NCBI RefSeq assembly: GCF_036231965.1
Contig: NZ_CP109499.1
Span: 744,001 to 808,000, forward strand
Direction: 5' to 3'
DNA length: 64,000 nt
Source: Streptomyces sp. NBC_01428
GTDB taxonomy: Bacteria > Actinomycetota > Actinomycetes > Streptomycetales > Streptomycetaceae
Shown: piece by piece, positions 40,699 through 49,038 of the stretch
Numbering within the stretch: position 1 is the stretch's first letter
How the letters are laid out: every line of letters starts with the position of its first letter
The notes under the pieces: model-generated
Databases searched by the model: none
What the model was told of the DNA's origin: nothing
What the model saw: only the letters and a program-made list of their open reading frames with translations
Position numbers and translations under genes: made by a program

Positions 40699-43545
40699 GT
40701 GATCAGGCGGCTGGACGTACTCGACACCGCTGACGACGGCATCACGGAAACCGAGGTCTTCCGGCTCGCCCTTCAGCACTCCATGGCGGAGCTGGGGTGC
40801 GTCGGCGGGGCCGTCTATCTGCGGGGCCCGATGTCGGCCCTGCGTCTCGTCTCCTCCGCGGGGCTGCCGGCGTCGCTGACGCGGGCCTGGGAGATCGTCG
40901 ACCAGAACGGACCCACCGCCACCGCGAGTGCCGTGCGGTCCTGCGAACCCGTATGGCGGGGCGCGGTCCCCGCGGACCTCGTGGAGTCGGCGGCGCCGCT
41001 GCTGTCACGGTCCGGCTGGTTCTCCGTTCCGCTGGTCGACGGGCCGCGCGCCATCGGCGCGATCACGTGTCTCAGCGGCGACAACCGGGAGCCGACGCCC
41101 GAGCAGTGGACGTTCCTCACCACGGTGGCGGACTGGACCATGGGCCGGCTCAAGGGGATGCCGGCGCCGGCCCGGCTCGGCACCGACCTCGACTTCACTG
41201 CCGTCGGCTCGTGGGAGTGGGACGTGCGCACGGGTGAGCTGCTGTGGGACGCGGCGGCCATGAGGGTCTATCACACCGATCCGGCGGACTTCGTGCCCCG
41301 CGTCGAGAGCTGGATGAAGGCGGTGCACCCCGACGACCTCCCGAGCACACTCGCGGCGGCCGACCGCAGTATCCGGACGCACACCCCGTTCGAGGCCGAG
41401 TACCGGGTCCAGGGCGGCGACGGGAGCTACACGTGGACCCGCGCGTCCGGTCACGTCGTCCTCGACGACCAGGGGCAGGTCGCCCGCATCGTCGGCAAGG
41501 GCTGGGCGAGCGACGCGTCGCGCTCCACCCGCCACACCCTGAGCCGCGCCCTGCAGTACATGAGCGACGCGTTCCTGTCCGTGGACGACGACTGGCGCAT
41601 CACGTTCGCCAATCTGGAGGCCGAGCGTGTTCTCGGTGTTCCCGACGAGCAGCTCGTCGGACGGGACCTGTGGGGCCTGCCCGCGCTGCGCAGCATGCCG
41701 GACGTGGCGGAGCGGTGCAGGCGCGGGGCCGAGGAGTCCGTCGCTCTCGGCTTCGACGTCACGATGGCCGACACGGGTCTCTGCTACCACCTGCGGCTCG
41801 TCCCGGTTCCCGGCGGTGTCACCCTCTACCTCACCGACGTCACCGAATCGCGGCGCCGTGAGACCGAACAGGTGGAGGCCATCCGGAGCGCGGCGGAGCG
41901 GGCGAGCCGGACGGTGGAACTGACCAGTCAGCTCGCCGCGGCCACCACCTCGCACGACGTGGTGAGCGCGATCGCGCACCGTGTGCTGCCGCCGTTCGAC
42001 GCCGGGGGCCTGCTGGTCCTCGTCCGAGAGGGCGACAAGCTCGTGCACATCGGGTCGGTCGCCTACCCGGACACGTTCCTCCGGCAGATGCACGGCACGC
42101 AGGGCATGGAGCTGTCCGCCGCCGATCCGGTCGGGCGGGCGGTCCTGACGGGCGAGCCCCTCTTCTACTCGTCCCGCGAGGAATGGGCGTCCGCGTTCCC
42201 CGAGGGTGCCGGCCGGCCCCCGACCACCAAGGAGGCATGGGCCTTCCTCCCGTTGACGGCTTCCGGCCATACCTTCGGGGTGTGCGTCATCGCCTTCGAC
42301 ACCCCGCGGCGCCTCAGCTCCGAGGAGCGCACGCTGCTGATCACCATCAGTGCCCTCGTGGCGCACGCCCTGGAGCGGGCACGGCTGTACGACGCCGAGC
42401 TCACCCGCTCGCAGGAACTCCAACGGGCCCTGCTGCCACCGAGACTGCCCGTGCTGCCGGAGGTGACGGCTGCGGCCCGGTACCTGCCGGCCGGGCAGAC
42501 CGCCGATGTGGGCGGCGACTGGTACGACCTCATCCCGCTGTCGGCGGGGCAGGTGGCCCTCGTCATCGGCGATGTGATGGGGCACGGACTGCCCGAGGCG
42601 GCGACGATGGGCCGCGTGCGGACCGCGCTGCACACGCTGGCCGCCCTGGAGCTGCCGCCCGACGAGATCATGGGCCACCTCAACGACATCGTCGGCGGCC
42701 TCGGTGAACACTCCTACGCCACCTGCCTGTACGCGTTGTACGACTCCACCGACGGCTCGTGCACCGTAGTGCGGGCGGGACATCCACCCCCGCTCGTCGT
42801 CCTTCCGGACGGGAGCGCCCACTTCCCCGACGTGGCCTCCAACCCCCCGCTGGGCGCGGCGTTCCCGCCGTTCGAGACGACGGAACTGAAACTGTCGGCG
42901 GACAGTCTTCTGGTGCTCTACACCGACGGGCTCGTGGAGTCACGGCACCGCGAGATCGACCAAGGCATGACCCAGCTGGCCGAGTTGCTCCCCCGGGCCG
43001 CCCTGCGCACCGATCTGGAGGACGTGTGCGACGCCGTCACCGTGGGACTGCTGCCGGGCGGTCAGCCCACCGCGGACGACGCCGCGCTGCTCATCGCCCG
43101 GGTGCACGGCGTGGCGGACCGCCAGATGGCCTCCTGGGCGCTGCCCGAAGGGCCGGAGGCCGCGGGTGAGGCCCGCCGCCACGTCCGGGAGCAGCTCGCG
43201 CAGTGGGACCTGGACGACCTGGTCATGACCACGGAGCTGCTGGCCAGCGAACTCGTCGGCAACGTCATCCGGCACGCCAGGGGGCCCATCGGACTCCGGC
43301 TGCTGTGCAGCGGAACCCTCGTCTGCGAGGTGTCCGACGCGAGCCTGACCATGCCCCGCATCCGCCGTGCCTCCGACACCGACGAGGGCGGCCGGGGCCT
43401 TCAGCTCGTCAACGCCCTCTGCGAACGCTGGGGCAGCCGCTACACCACGGAGGGCAAGGCGATCTGGACGGAGCAGCCGCTTCCCGAGGGAGAGGGGCCG
43501 GGGCCCGACACGGAGCCCGGCGGGGGTACCGGCCGCCCTTCCTGA
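40699..43545 (+). CDS. Multidomain sensor phosphatase: GAF, PAS, PAS, GAF, SpoIIE PP2C, HATPase
   Basis: 948 residues from GTG 40699. In order: a GAF-like region (1-165), a PAS domain with PAC (GSWEWDVRTGELLWDAAAMR, EYRVQGGDGSYTWTRASGHV), a second PAS (MSDAFLSVDDDWRITFANLE), a GAF domain (VVSAIAHRVLPPFDAGGLLV), a SpoIIE phosphatase (LQRALLPPRLPVLPEVTAAA, DVGGDWYDLIPL, VIGDVMGHGLPEAA, LLVLYTDGLVESR) and a C-terminal RsbW-type ATPase (ASELVGNVIRHARG, GRGLQLVNAL). Such proteins act on anti-sigma-antagonist switches and can carry both kinase and phosphatase parts. All metal-binding Asp residues appear intact. No membrane helix, so a cytoplasmic sensor. Confidence 0.92.
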   Translation: MIRRLDVLDTADDGITETEVFRLALQHSMAELGCVGGAVYLRGPMSALRLVSSAGLPASLTRAWEIVDQNGPTATASAVRSCEPVWRGAVPADLVESAAPLLSRSGWFSVPLVDGPRAIGAITCLSGDNREPTPEQWTFLTTVADWTMGRLKGMPAPARLGTDLDFTAVGSWEWDVRTGELLWDAAAMRVYHTDPADFVPRVESWMKAVHPDDLPSTLAAADRSIRTHTPFEAEYRVQGGDGSYTWTRASGHVVLDDQGQVARIVGKGWASDASRSTRHTLSRALQYMSDAFLSVDDDWRITFANLEAERVLGVPDEQLVGRDLWGLPALRSMPDVAERCRRGAEESVALGFDVTMADTGLCYHLRLVPVPGGVTLYLTDVTESRRRETEQVEAIRSAAERASRTVELTSQLAAATTSHDVVSAIAHRVLPPFDAGGLLVLVREGDKLVHIGSVAYPDTFLRQMHGTQGMELSAADPVGRAVLTGEPLFYSSREEWASAFPEGAGRPPTTKEAWAFLPLTASGHTFGVCVIAFDTPRRLSSEERTLLITISALVAHALERARLYDAELTRSQELQRALLPPRLPVLPEVTAAARYLPAGQTADVGGDWYDLIPLSAGQVALVIGDVMGHGLPEAATMGRVRTALHTLAALELPPDEIMGHLNDIVGGLGEHSYATCLYALYDSTDGSCTVVRAGHPPPLVVLPDGSAHFPDVASNPPLGAAFPPFETTELKLSADSLLVLYTDGLVESRHREIDQGMTQLAELLPRAALRTDLEDVCDAVTVGLLPGGQPTADDAALLIARVHGVADRQMASWALPEGPEAAGEARRHVREQLAQWDLDDLVMTTELLASELVGNVIRHARGPIGLRLLCSGTLVCEVSDASLTMPRIRRASDTDEGGRGLQLVNALCERWGSRYTTEGKAIWTEQPLPEGEGPGPDTEPGGGTGRPS

Positions 43546-43592
43546 CACCGGACAGCGGCACCGGCGCCCCTCCCCCTGGGGCACACATCGTC

Positions 43593-44141
43593 TCAGCCAC
43601 CCGAGGTCGCGGTTCCGCCGGCCCCTTCGGCCTGCTGGTACAGCGTCACCAGCACGCCATGCACCGGCTGATCGTCCGTGTCCTCCTCGGCCTCGTCGAC
43701 CAGTCGGGTGAGGGTCTCCGCCAACTGCCGGGCCCGCGTCGGACTGAGTCGGAGGTGGCGCAGCGTCAGTCCGACTTCCGCGGGCGAGCGTTCGACTTCC
43801 TGGGCGACACCGGCGAACATGGCCGCGGTGCCCGCCGGTTGGGGTTCCGTGACCAGCATCCGGCGCGCGGTGCGCTGGTAGTACTGCTCGGTTCCGCCGC
43901 GTACCTGGCGGGTCTCGGCGACGTGGACCAGTCCGGCTTCGCGCAGCACCTTGAGGTGATGGCTCACGTTGCCCTTCCTCGCGTCGAGCTGCACCGCCAG
44001 CTGGCTGGTGGTCGCGGGCCTGTGCCCGAGGGCGAAGAGCAGCCGCTGGCGCAACGGGTGGGCGAGCGCGGCGAACTGCTCGGGCGCGCTGATCTCCTGG
44101 ACCTCTTCGGGAGGCCGTATGTGCGAGGGCTCGTCATGCAT
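43593..44141 (-). CDS. ArsR-like helix-turn-helix regulator
   Basis: 182 residues from ATG 44141. Winged helix: QFAALAHPLRQRLLFALGHR, PATTSQLAVQLDARKGNVSH, HLKVLREAGLVHVAETRQVR. The C-terminal 90 residues form a helical extension longer than in simple ArsR proteins (LRLSPTRARQLAETLTRLVD). It is divergent from an S41 peptidase gene with a 58-bp spacer containing a dyad, so it probably controls that gene. Confidence 0.88.
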   Translation of the reverse strand: MHDEPSHIRPPEEVQEISAPEQFAALAHPLRQRLLFALGHRPATTSQLAVQLDARKGNVSHHLKVLREAGLVHVAETRQVRGGTEQYYQRTARRMLVTEPQPAGTAAMFAGVAQEVERSPAEVGLTLRHLRLSPTRARQLAETLTRLVDEAEEDTDDQPVHGVLVTLYQQAEGAGGTATSGG

Positions 44142-44142
44142 G

Positions 44143-44175
44143 GCGAAAAGTGTCTAACCGTCTTGACGCTTTCGC
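44143..44175. promoter_or_regulatory. Dyad in ArsR-like/S41 divergent spacer
   Basis: GCGAAA (44143-44148) and TTTCGC (44170-44175) form an inverted repeat, extended weakly inward by GTGTC and GACGC. It fills the only 58 bp between the two divergent start codons, so a protein bound here could affect both genes. Confidence 0.5.
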
Positions 44176-44199
44176 AAGCCCGGTGCTGTACTCGCCGCC

Positions 44200-45105
44200 A
44201 TGACGACCCTCACGCACCTCAGCCCTGCCCCTGTCATCGACGAGACCGTCCGGCTCCTGACCGAGCACTACGTCTTCCCCGAGGTCGCCGCGGAGCTGGG
44301 GTCCCTGCTGCGGCGGCGGTTCGCCGAGGGCTCGTACGACGTCGACAGCGCCGAGGAGCTGGGCCGGCTCGTCACCGCGGACCTGCAGTCCGTCAACGGC
44401 GACCGCCATCTGAGTCTGAAGTACCACGCGGACCGGGTACCCGAAGAACAGGGGGCGGCCGCTCTGGCCGCGATGCGCCGCGACTTCGACAACTCGCTGG
44501 GGGGTGCGCCCCGGGTCGAGCTGCTCGACGCGGGGGTGGCCGTGGTGGAGCTGGCCCCCGCGCTGTTTCCGCTGGAGTGGGCGGCGGAGCCGCTGACCGC
44601 CGCGCTCAGTCTCGCCGCGAACGCCCGCGCCCTCGTCCTGGACCTGCGTGCCAACCTCGGCGGCGATCCGGACACGGTCGCCTTCGTCTGCAGCCATCTG
44701 CTGGACGAGCGCACCCACCTGAACACGATGTTCTGGCGCGCCGGCGAGCGCTTCGAACAGTCCTGGAGTCTGCCGCACGTCCCCGGCAGGCGGTTCGGTG
44801 GCACCGGGCCGGTGTACGTCCTGACCAGCGAGCGCACGTTCTCCGCCGCCGAGGAACTGGCGTACGACCTGCAGCAGCTCGGCCGCGCCGTGATCGTGGG
44901 TGAGCGCACGCGTGGAGGGGCGCATCCGCGGGAGGGCTGGACGGTGCACCCGCACCTGGAGGCGACCATCCCCGTCGGCCGCTCGGCGAACCCGGTCTCC
45001 GGTACCAACTGGGAGGGCACCGGGGTCGTGCCGGACGTCGCCTGCCCGGCCGCCGACGCCCTGGACCGCGCACACGCGCTGGCGTCGGCGCGGCTCTCGG
45101 GCTGA
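44200..45105 (+). CDS. S41-family peptidase
   Basis: 301 residues from ATG 44200, without signal peptide. It has an N-terminal helical cap (IDETVRLLTEHYVFPEVAAE), then the S41 core: NARALVLDLRANLGGDPDTV, VYVLTSERTFSAAEELAYDL with the nucleophile Ser in TFSAAEE, and VIVGERTRGGAHP. It lacks a PDZ domain, like the retinol-binding-protein/tricorn-like branch. The likely role is cleavage of unfolded C-termini or small peptides; substrate unknown. The divergent ArsR-like protein is the probable regulator. Confidence 0.9.
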   Translation: MTTLTHLSPAPVIDETVRLLTEHYVFPEVAAELGSLLRRRFAEGSYDVDSAEELGRLVTADLQSVNGDRHLSLKYHADRVPEEQGAAALAAMRRDFDNSLGGAPRVELLDAGVAVVELAPALFPLEWAAEPLTAALSLAANARALVLDLRANLGGDPDTVAFVCSHLLDERTHLNTMFWRAGERFEQSWSLPHVPGRRFGGTGPVYVLTSERTFSAAEELAYDLQQLGRAVIVGERTRGGAHPREGWTVHPHLEATIPVGRSANPVSGTNWEGTGVVPDVACPAADALDRAHALASARLSG

Positions 45106-45148
45106 CGCCGACCGGCGCATCGGGCGCACCAGCGGCCGGGCTCGTGCG

Positions 45149-45283
45149 TCAGGGTGCGATCACCAGCCGCTCGATGAGCCCGTCCCGGAGAGTGAACCGG
45201 AACCGCAGGTCCACCTGGCCGCCGGGGAAGTCGCCTTCGAGGTGGTGGGTCGCGGTGAGCGGCGCAGCATGATCCTTGTCGAC
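45149..45283 (-). pseudogene. Remnant of an NTF2/SnoaL-like gene (3' end only)
   Basis: Reading leftward from about 45283 to TGA 45149-45151 gives 44 residues that look like the C-terminus of an NTF2/SnoaL-like protein: TATHHLEGDFPGGQVDLRF then RFTLRDGLIERLVIAP. The frame stays open further upstream, but the residues no longer fit the family and there is no start with a ribosome site. The 5' two-thirds of the gene seems to have been lost by deletion. Confidence 0.55.
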
Positions 45284-45466
45284 GCCGTGAGCGGCGAGGA
45301 GGTGGAGCCGGTGGTCGTCGACGCCGGGTCCGGCCGTCGTCTCGACGACAGCGAGGCGTACGTGTTCACCGCGGGGCCCGCCGCGAGCGACGGCATGCGG
45401 GCCCGCTACGCCGACACCGTGCCCGCGCGCTCGGCGCTCGCCCCGGAGGGCGCGGACAACGGCTGA
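45270..45466 (+). pseudogene. Possible 3' remnant of an unrecognised gene
   Basis: Plus-strand frame from ATG 45270 to TGA 45466 with protein-like sequence (DAVSGEEVEPVVVDAGSGRR, LDDSEAYVFTAGPAASDGMR, ARYADTVPARS). There is no ribosome site, and its first bases overlap the NTF2-like remnant. It reads like the C-terminus of a larger protein joined to the other fragment at a deletion point near 45280. It could instead be a real 65-residue gene. Confidence 0.35.
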
Positions 45467-45529
45467 CGTCCGGAGCGCTTCGGAGTGGCGTCTCCGTTCG
45501 GCGGGGTACGGCCCGACACCGAGGCGCGG

Positions 45530-46552
45530 TCAGGTCGTTCCGTCTCCTCCAGGGCCGGCGGGTGGGAGGCCCTGCGCCGCCAGGACCTCCCACTCCCCCG
45601 GTGTCATGGCGAGAAGCCGGCGGATCGTGGCGGCGTCCGGCAGCGGGCCCCGGTCCGCGGTCACCGTGAGCGCCGAGCCCGCCGTGATGTGGCCGAGGCG
45701 CAGCGCGCGCGGAACGTCCCCGTCGCGGAGCAGACCGGCCAGGAAGCCCGCGGCGAAGGCATCACCGGCGCCGACGGCCTCCACCACCTCGGTCCGCAGT
45801 GCGCGCACGGTCCACGAGCCGCCCTCGGAGAACGCGGTGGCCTCCCGCCCGCCGTCCTTGACGACGAGAAGACCCGGGCGAGGAAGGAGCTTGCGGACGT
45901 CGTCCGTGGCGAGGTCGGCGCCCCACAGATCCTGTGCCTCGTCGAGGCCGACGAACGTGATGTCGGCACGGTTCGCGAGGTCGTGCAGCACCTGCGCGGC
46001 GGTTCCCGGCGGCCAGAGGGCGGCTCGGTGGTTGACATCGAAACTGACGGTGGGCCGTCGGCCGTCCGGGGGCGGGGTGAGGGCCCTCGTCACCAGGCTC
46101 CGGCACGACGGGGACAACGCCGCCGTCACGCCGGTGAGATGGACGACGGCGGCCGACCGCACGGTGTCGCCGTCGAGGACGTCCGGGCCCATGGCCGAGG
46201 CGGCCGATCCGCCGCGGTAGTAGTGGACGCGGGTGCCGGAACCGGCCGGTTCCTTGACCATCAGGCCCGTGGGCCGTTCCGGATCCCGGCGTACGTCGCT
46301 CACGTCGACGCCGGCAGCACCGACCGCCGCGAGCACGCGCCGCCCCAACGCGTCGTCCCCCACGGCCGATCGCCAGGAGGCGGGGACATCGAGGTCCGCG
46401 AGGTACATGGCGACGTTCGACTCCGCTCCGGCCACCGAGAGGCGCAGGCTCTCGGCCGTCTCCAGGGACCCGTCCGGGGCGGGGGCCAGGGCGGCCATGG
46501 TCTCTCCGATGCACACCACAGGGCCCGCCGCGGGCATCCGGACCTGGTTCAC
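45530..46552 (-). CDS. kdgK: PfkB-family 2-keto-3-deoxy-gluconate/galactonate kinase
   Basis: 340 residues from GTG 46552, sharing GTGA with the SMP-30 stop. PfkB motifs: VVCIGETMAALAPAPDGSLE, AGAESNVAMYLADLDVPASW near the N-terminus and the ATP/catalytic signature VEAVGAGDAFAAGFLAGLL near residue 265. In this operon, with an aldolase and lactonase, the best substrate is 2-keto-3-deoxygalactonate (or -gluconate), phosphorylated at C6. KDG and KDGal kinases cannot be told apart by eye. It is the last gene of the locus. Confidence 0.85.
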   Translation of the reverse strand: MNQVRMPAAGPVVCIGETMAALAPAPDGSLETAESLRLSVAGAESNVAMYLADLDVPASWRSAVGDDALGRRVLAAVGAAGVDVSDVRRDPERPTGLMVKEPAGSGTRVHYYRGGSAASAMGPDVLDGDTVRSAAVVHLTGVTAALSPSCRSLVTRALTPPPDGRRPTVSFDVNHRAALWPPGTAAQVLHDLANRADITFVGLDEAQDLWGADLATDDVRKLLPRPGLLVVKDGGREATAFSEGGSWTVRALRTEVVEAVGAGDAFAAGFLAGLLRDGDVPRALRLGHITAGSALTVTADRGPLPDAATIRRLLAMTPGEWEVLAAQGLPPAGPGGDGTT

Positions 46553-47460
46553 GACGCCTCCCGGAGGGACGGAACGGGCTCCTGGACGACATACGCCGAG
46601 GCGATCCGGCCCGGCACGTCGACGCGGACGGTGAACAACGCGCCGTCGTCGGCGCCCGGATGCGCGAGGCCCACGCGTGCCGTGGTGATGTGCAGCAGGT
46701 CCCCCTGGAGGCAGACGCCGGCGGGCTGTCGCGCCGGCAGCCGGACGGTGCGGTCGAGGCGCCCGTCCGGCAGGTACCGGCGTACGGTTCCCGTGCCCCA
46801 GACGGCGATCCACACGGCGCCCTCGACATCGACCACCATCCCGTCGGGACTGCCGTCGTCGACGGTGACGAACACCTCGGAGGAACCGACGGCGGCCGTG
46901 ACCGGATCGACGAAGTGGCGTCGGACGACTCCCCGCGCGCTGTCGGCCAGGTACATGACGTCACCGTCCGCCGTGAACGCGGGACCGTTGGGCACGGTGA
47001 TGCCGTCCAGGACGCGGACCGCCGTGCCGTCGTGGTCGAGCCGGTAGAGGGATCCGGCGTCCGGGTCGGCGTCGTAGGACATGCTGCCCGCCCAGAACCG
47101 GCCGGACGGATCGGCCGTGGCGTCGTTCATGCGCAGGGGCCGGACGGCGTCCTCCTCGGGGCGGGCCAGCGGGCGCGGCGCCTCTCCCGGGGTGAGAAGG
47201 CAGAACCCGGTGCCGGCAGCCGCGACCCAGGTGTCGGACGTTCCGGCCACCGGGGCCACCGCGCCGAGCGGATGAGGGAGTCGGGCCAGTTCCCGGAGCG
47301 GATCGCCCGGATCACCGTCCGCGGCGAGGAGGCGGCCGGCCAGGATGTCCACCAGCACCACGCCGCGATCGGTCCAGCGGATGCCCTCGCCGAGTTCGAG
47401 TCGGTCCGGGCGCAGGCACCGCACGTCCGACGCCCCGGCGATGTCGCCCGGCGGGGTCAC
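46549..47460 (-). CDS. SMP-30/gluconolactonase-like lactonase
   Basis: 303 residues from GTG 47460, sharing GTGA with the aldolase stop. Beta-propeller signs: LELGEGIRWTDRGVVLVDIL with the metal-binding Glu, RPLRMNDATADPSGRFWAGS with the Asn ligand, NGPAFTADGDVMYLADSA and VDDGSPDGMVVDVEGAVWIA with the Asp ligand. This family hydrolyses sugar lactones with a divalent metal. In context it should open galactono-lactone to galactonate, the second step of the De Ley-Doudoroff route. Confidence 0.88.
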   Translation of the reverse strand: MTPPGDIAGASDVRCLRPDRLELGEGIRWTDRGVVLVDILAGRLLAADGDPGDPLRELARLPHPLGAVAPVAGTSDTWVAAAGTGFCLLTPGEAPRPLARPEEDAVRPLRMNDATADPSGRFWAGSMSYDADPDAGSLYRLDHDGTAVRVLDGITVPNGPAFTADGDVMYLADSARGVVRRHFVDPVTAAVGSSEVFVTVDDGSPDGMVVDVEGAVWIAVWGTGTVRRYLPDGRLDRTVRLPARQPAGVCLQGDLLHITTARVGLAHPGADDGALFTVRVDVPGRIASAYVVQEPVPSLREAS

Positions 47461-48089
47461 GACGTGGCTCCGCGCGTGAGACCGAGATAGGCGCGGGCGC
47501 GTTCGCGCAGTGTGTCCAGGCTTCCGCCGTCCGCGGCGTCACCCACCAGGGGCGAGCCGACGCCGACCGCGGTGGCCCCGGCGGCCAGGTAGGCGCGCGC
47601 GGCCTCCTCGTCGACACCACCCACCGGGACGAACACCGCGTCCGGGAAGGGGCCGCGCAGGGCCTTGAGATAGGCGGGCCCGCCGGCCTGGGCGGCGGGG
47701 AAGAGCTTCAGCGCGCAGGCGCCCAGGGTGTGCGCGGTGTGGATCTCCGTCGGGGTCATCACCCCGGCGAGCACCGGCAGACCCAGGTCACGGGCCGCGC
47801 TGACACCGTCGCCGAGAGCGGGGGTGACGGCGAAGTCCGCACCGGCCCGGTGCGCGGCGCGGGCGTCCTCGGCGGTGAGGACCGTACCGGCGCCGAGCGG
47901 ACGGTCGGGTCCGAGTTCCTCCCGGGCCCGTTCGATGACGGACAGGGCCTCCTTGCCGCTCAGGGACACCTCGATCAGCTCGATCCCCTCGTCGGCGAGC
48001 GTCAGTACCGTGCGCAGGGCGGCCTCGGGGTCGCCGCCGCGCACGATCGCGACCAGCCGGTGGGTGGTCAGAGCGGCTCGAAGATCCAT
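47457..48089 (-). CDS. eda: KDPG/KDPGal-type aldolase
   Basis: 210 residues with AAGGAG upstream of ATG 48089. Class I aldolase motifs: LVAIVRGGDPEAALRTVLTL, GIELIEVSLSGKEAL with the catalytic Glu, LGAGTVLTAEDARAAHRAGA and the Schiff-base Lys in ACALKLFPAAQAGGP. It splits 2-keto-3-deoxy-6-phospho-gluconate or -galactonate into pyruvate and glyceraldehyde-3-phosphate. It heads a three-gene run (aldolase, lactonase, kinase) with 4-base overlaps. A heptamer repeat lies just upstream. Confidence 0.88.
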   Translation of the reverse strand: MDLRAALTTHRLVAIVRGGDPEAALRTVLTLADEGIELIEVSLSGKEALSVIERAREELGPDRPLGAGTVLTAEDARAAHRAGADFAVTPALGDGVSAARDLGLPVLAGVMTPTEIHTAHTLGACALKLFPAAQAGGPAYLKALRGPFPDAVFVPVGGVDEEAARAYLAAGATAVGVGSPLVGDAADGGSLDTLRERARAYLGLTRGATS

Positions 48090-48106
48090 GGACAGGCTCC
48101 TTGTCG

Positions 48107-48148
48107 TGCGGTGTGCGGTGTGCGTTGTGCGGCATGCGTTGTGCGTTG
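48107..48148. repeat. Six-copy heptanucleotide tandem repeat upstream of eda
   Basis: TGCG recurs exactly every 7 bases at 48107, 48114, 48121, 48128, 48135 and 48142. The units are TGCGGTG twice, TGCGTTG, TGCGGCA and TGCGTTG twice. The array lies 18-59 bp before the aldolase start, between it and any promoter in the 130-bp gap. A looser run of GATTC-like elements follows to about 48190. Confidence 0.75.
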
Positions 48149-48219
48149 TTCAGGTCGACTCAGATCGATTCACGGTGATTCAGATCGTTGCTGCTCGATT
48201 CCTGTCGCTTCGGCTCGGT

Positions 48220-49038
48220 TCACCTGCAACGGCAGTACGGGGCCACCGTCAGTCGCCAGCGCACCGCTCCCGACGCGGGTACCCGGGCCGCGTCACCCGG
48301 ACCCGCGGAAGCGAGGTCGAAGACACGGCCGAGCATCGGCTCGACGCCGGTGCTGCGGTAGGGACGTCCGTCGGGAAAGCCCCCCAGGTTGCGCCACAGG
48401 GCCACCGACAGGGGCTGCCCGTCGGCTTCCAGGGCGAACGACAGGCGGTCCGGGCCGTCGTGGACGCAGGCGTGCGGCGCGTCCACGACCGCTCCGACCG
48501 CGGTGCCGTCGTCCGGGCCGAACCGGTCCAGCCGCAGACCTCGGGGAGCGGGCCACTTTCCTTCCACCCAGGGGGCGTCGGGCGGCCACTCCCCCGCGAG
48601 GAGCGGCGCGGCCTCCGGGAACAGACGCGTGGGCGCTCCCGCTGTCAGGTGCAGGCTCGCGCGGCCGGAGAGATCGAGCAGGGCGTGTGCGGCCCACACG
48701 AAAGGGAAGCCCGGTTCGGCCGTCAGCTCGTAGTCCACCTCGGCTCCGTCCTCCGTCGCCCGGAGGGTGCGGGCAAGGCGGAAGCGGTCACCGTGGACGA
48801 CGTCCCGGTCCCCGACCCGCGCCCACGCCCTCGACCAGACGTCCCCGTGGTCCGGTGTGCCGCGCACGGTGGGAAGGCACTCCTCCAGTCCGCCCGCGTC
48901 GACGAAGGGCGCGCCGGGACGGACACCGTTCCGCTCGGGCGCCTCCCGCCGCCACAGCCACTCACGTCCCGACGCCCGCAGCGAGGTCCAACGGCCGCCG
49001 TGAGCAAGGTCGGTGACAATGTCGAGCGGCACGCTCAC
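48220..49038 (-). CDS. Galactose-mutarotase-like protein
   Basis: 272 residues from GTG 49038, which shares GTGA with the dgoD stop. The beta-sandwich pattern of aldose-1-epimerase relatives is seen: VTDLAHGGRWTSLRASGREW, DHGDVWSRAWARVGDRDVVH with the typical HG-D turn, and FPFVWAAHALLDLS with a conserved His. Divergence is too strong to be sure of catalytic competence. In context it may interconvert alpha- and beta-galactose ahead of the anomer-specific dehydrogenase. Confidence 0.75.
   Translation of the reverse strand: MSVPLDIVTDLAHGGRWTSLRASGREWLWRREAPERNGVRPGAPFVDAGGLEECLPTVRGTPDHGDVWSRAWARVGDRDVVHGDRFRLARTLRATEDGAEVDYELTAEPGFPFVWAAHALLDLSGRASLHLTAGAPTRLFPEAAPLLAGEWPPDAPWVEGKWPAPRGLRLDRFGPDDGTAVGAVVDAPHACVHDGPDRLSFALEADGQPLSVALWRNLGGFPDGRPYRSTGVEPMLGRVFDLASAGPGDAARVPASGAVRWRLTVAPYCRCR

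Noticed and set aside
44900..45466. A 188-codon plus-strand frame reading out of the S41 gene end
   Set aside because: Its first two-thirds are out of frame with the S41 gene and antisense to the NTF2-like remnant. Only the last part looks protein-like and is listed separately with low confidence.
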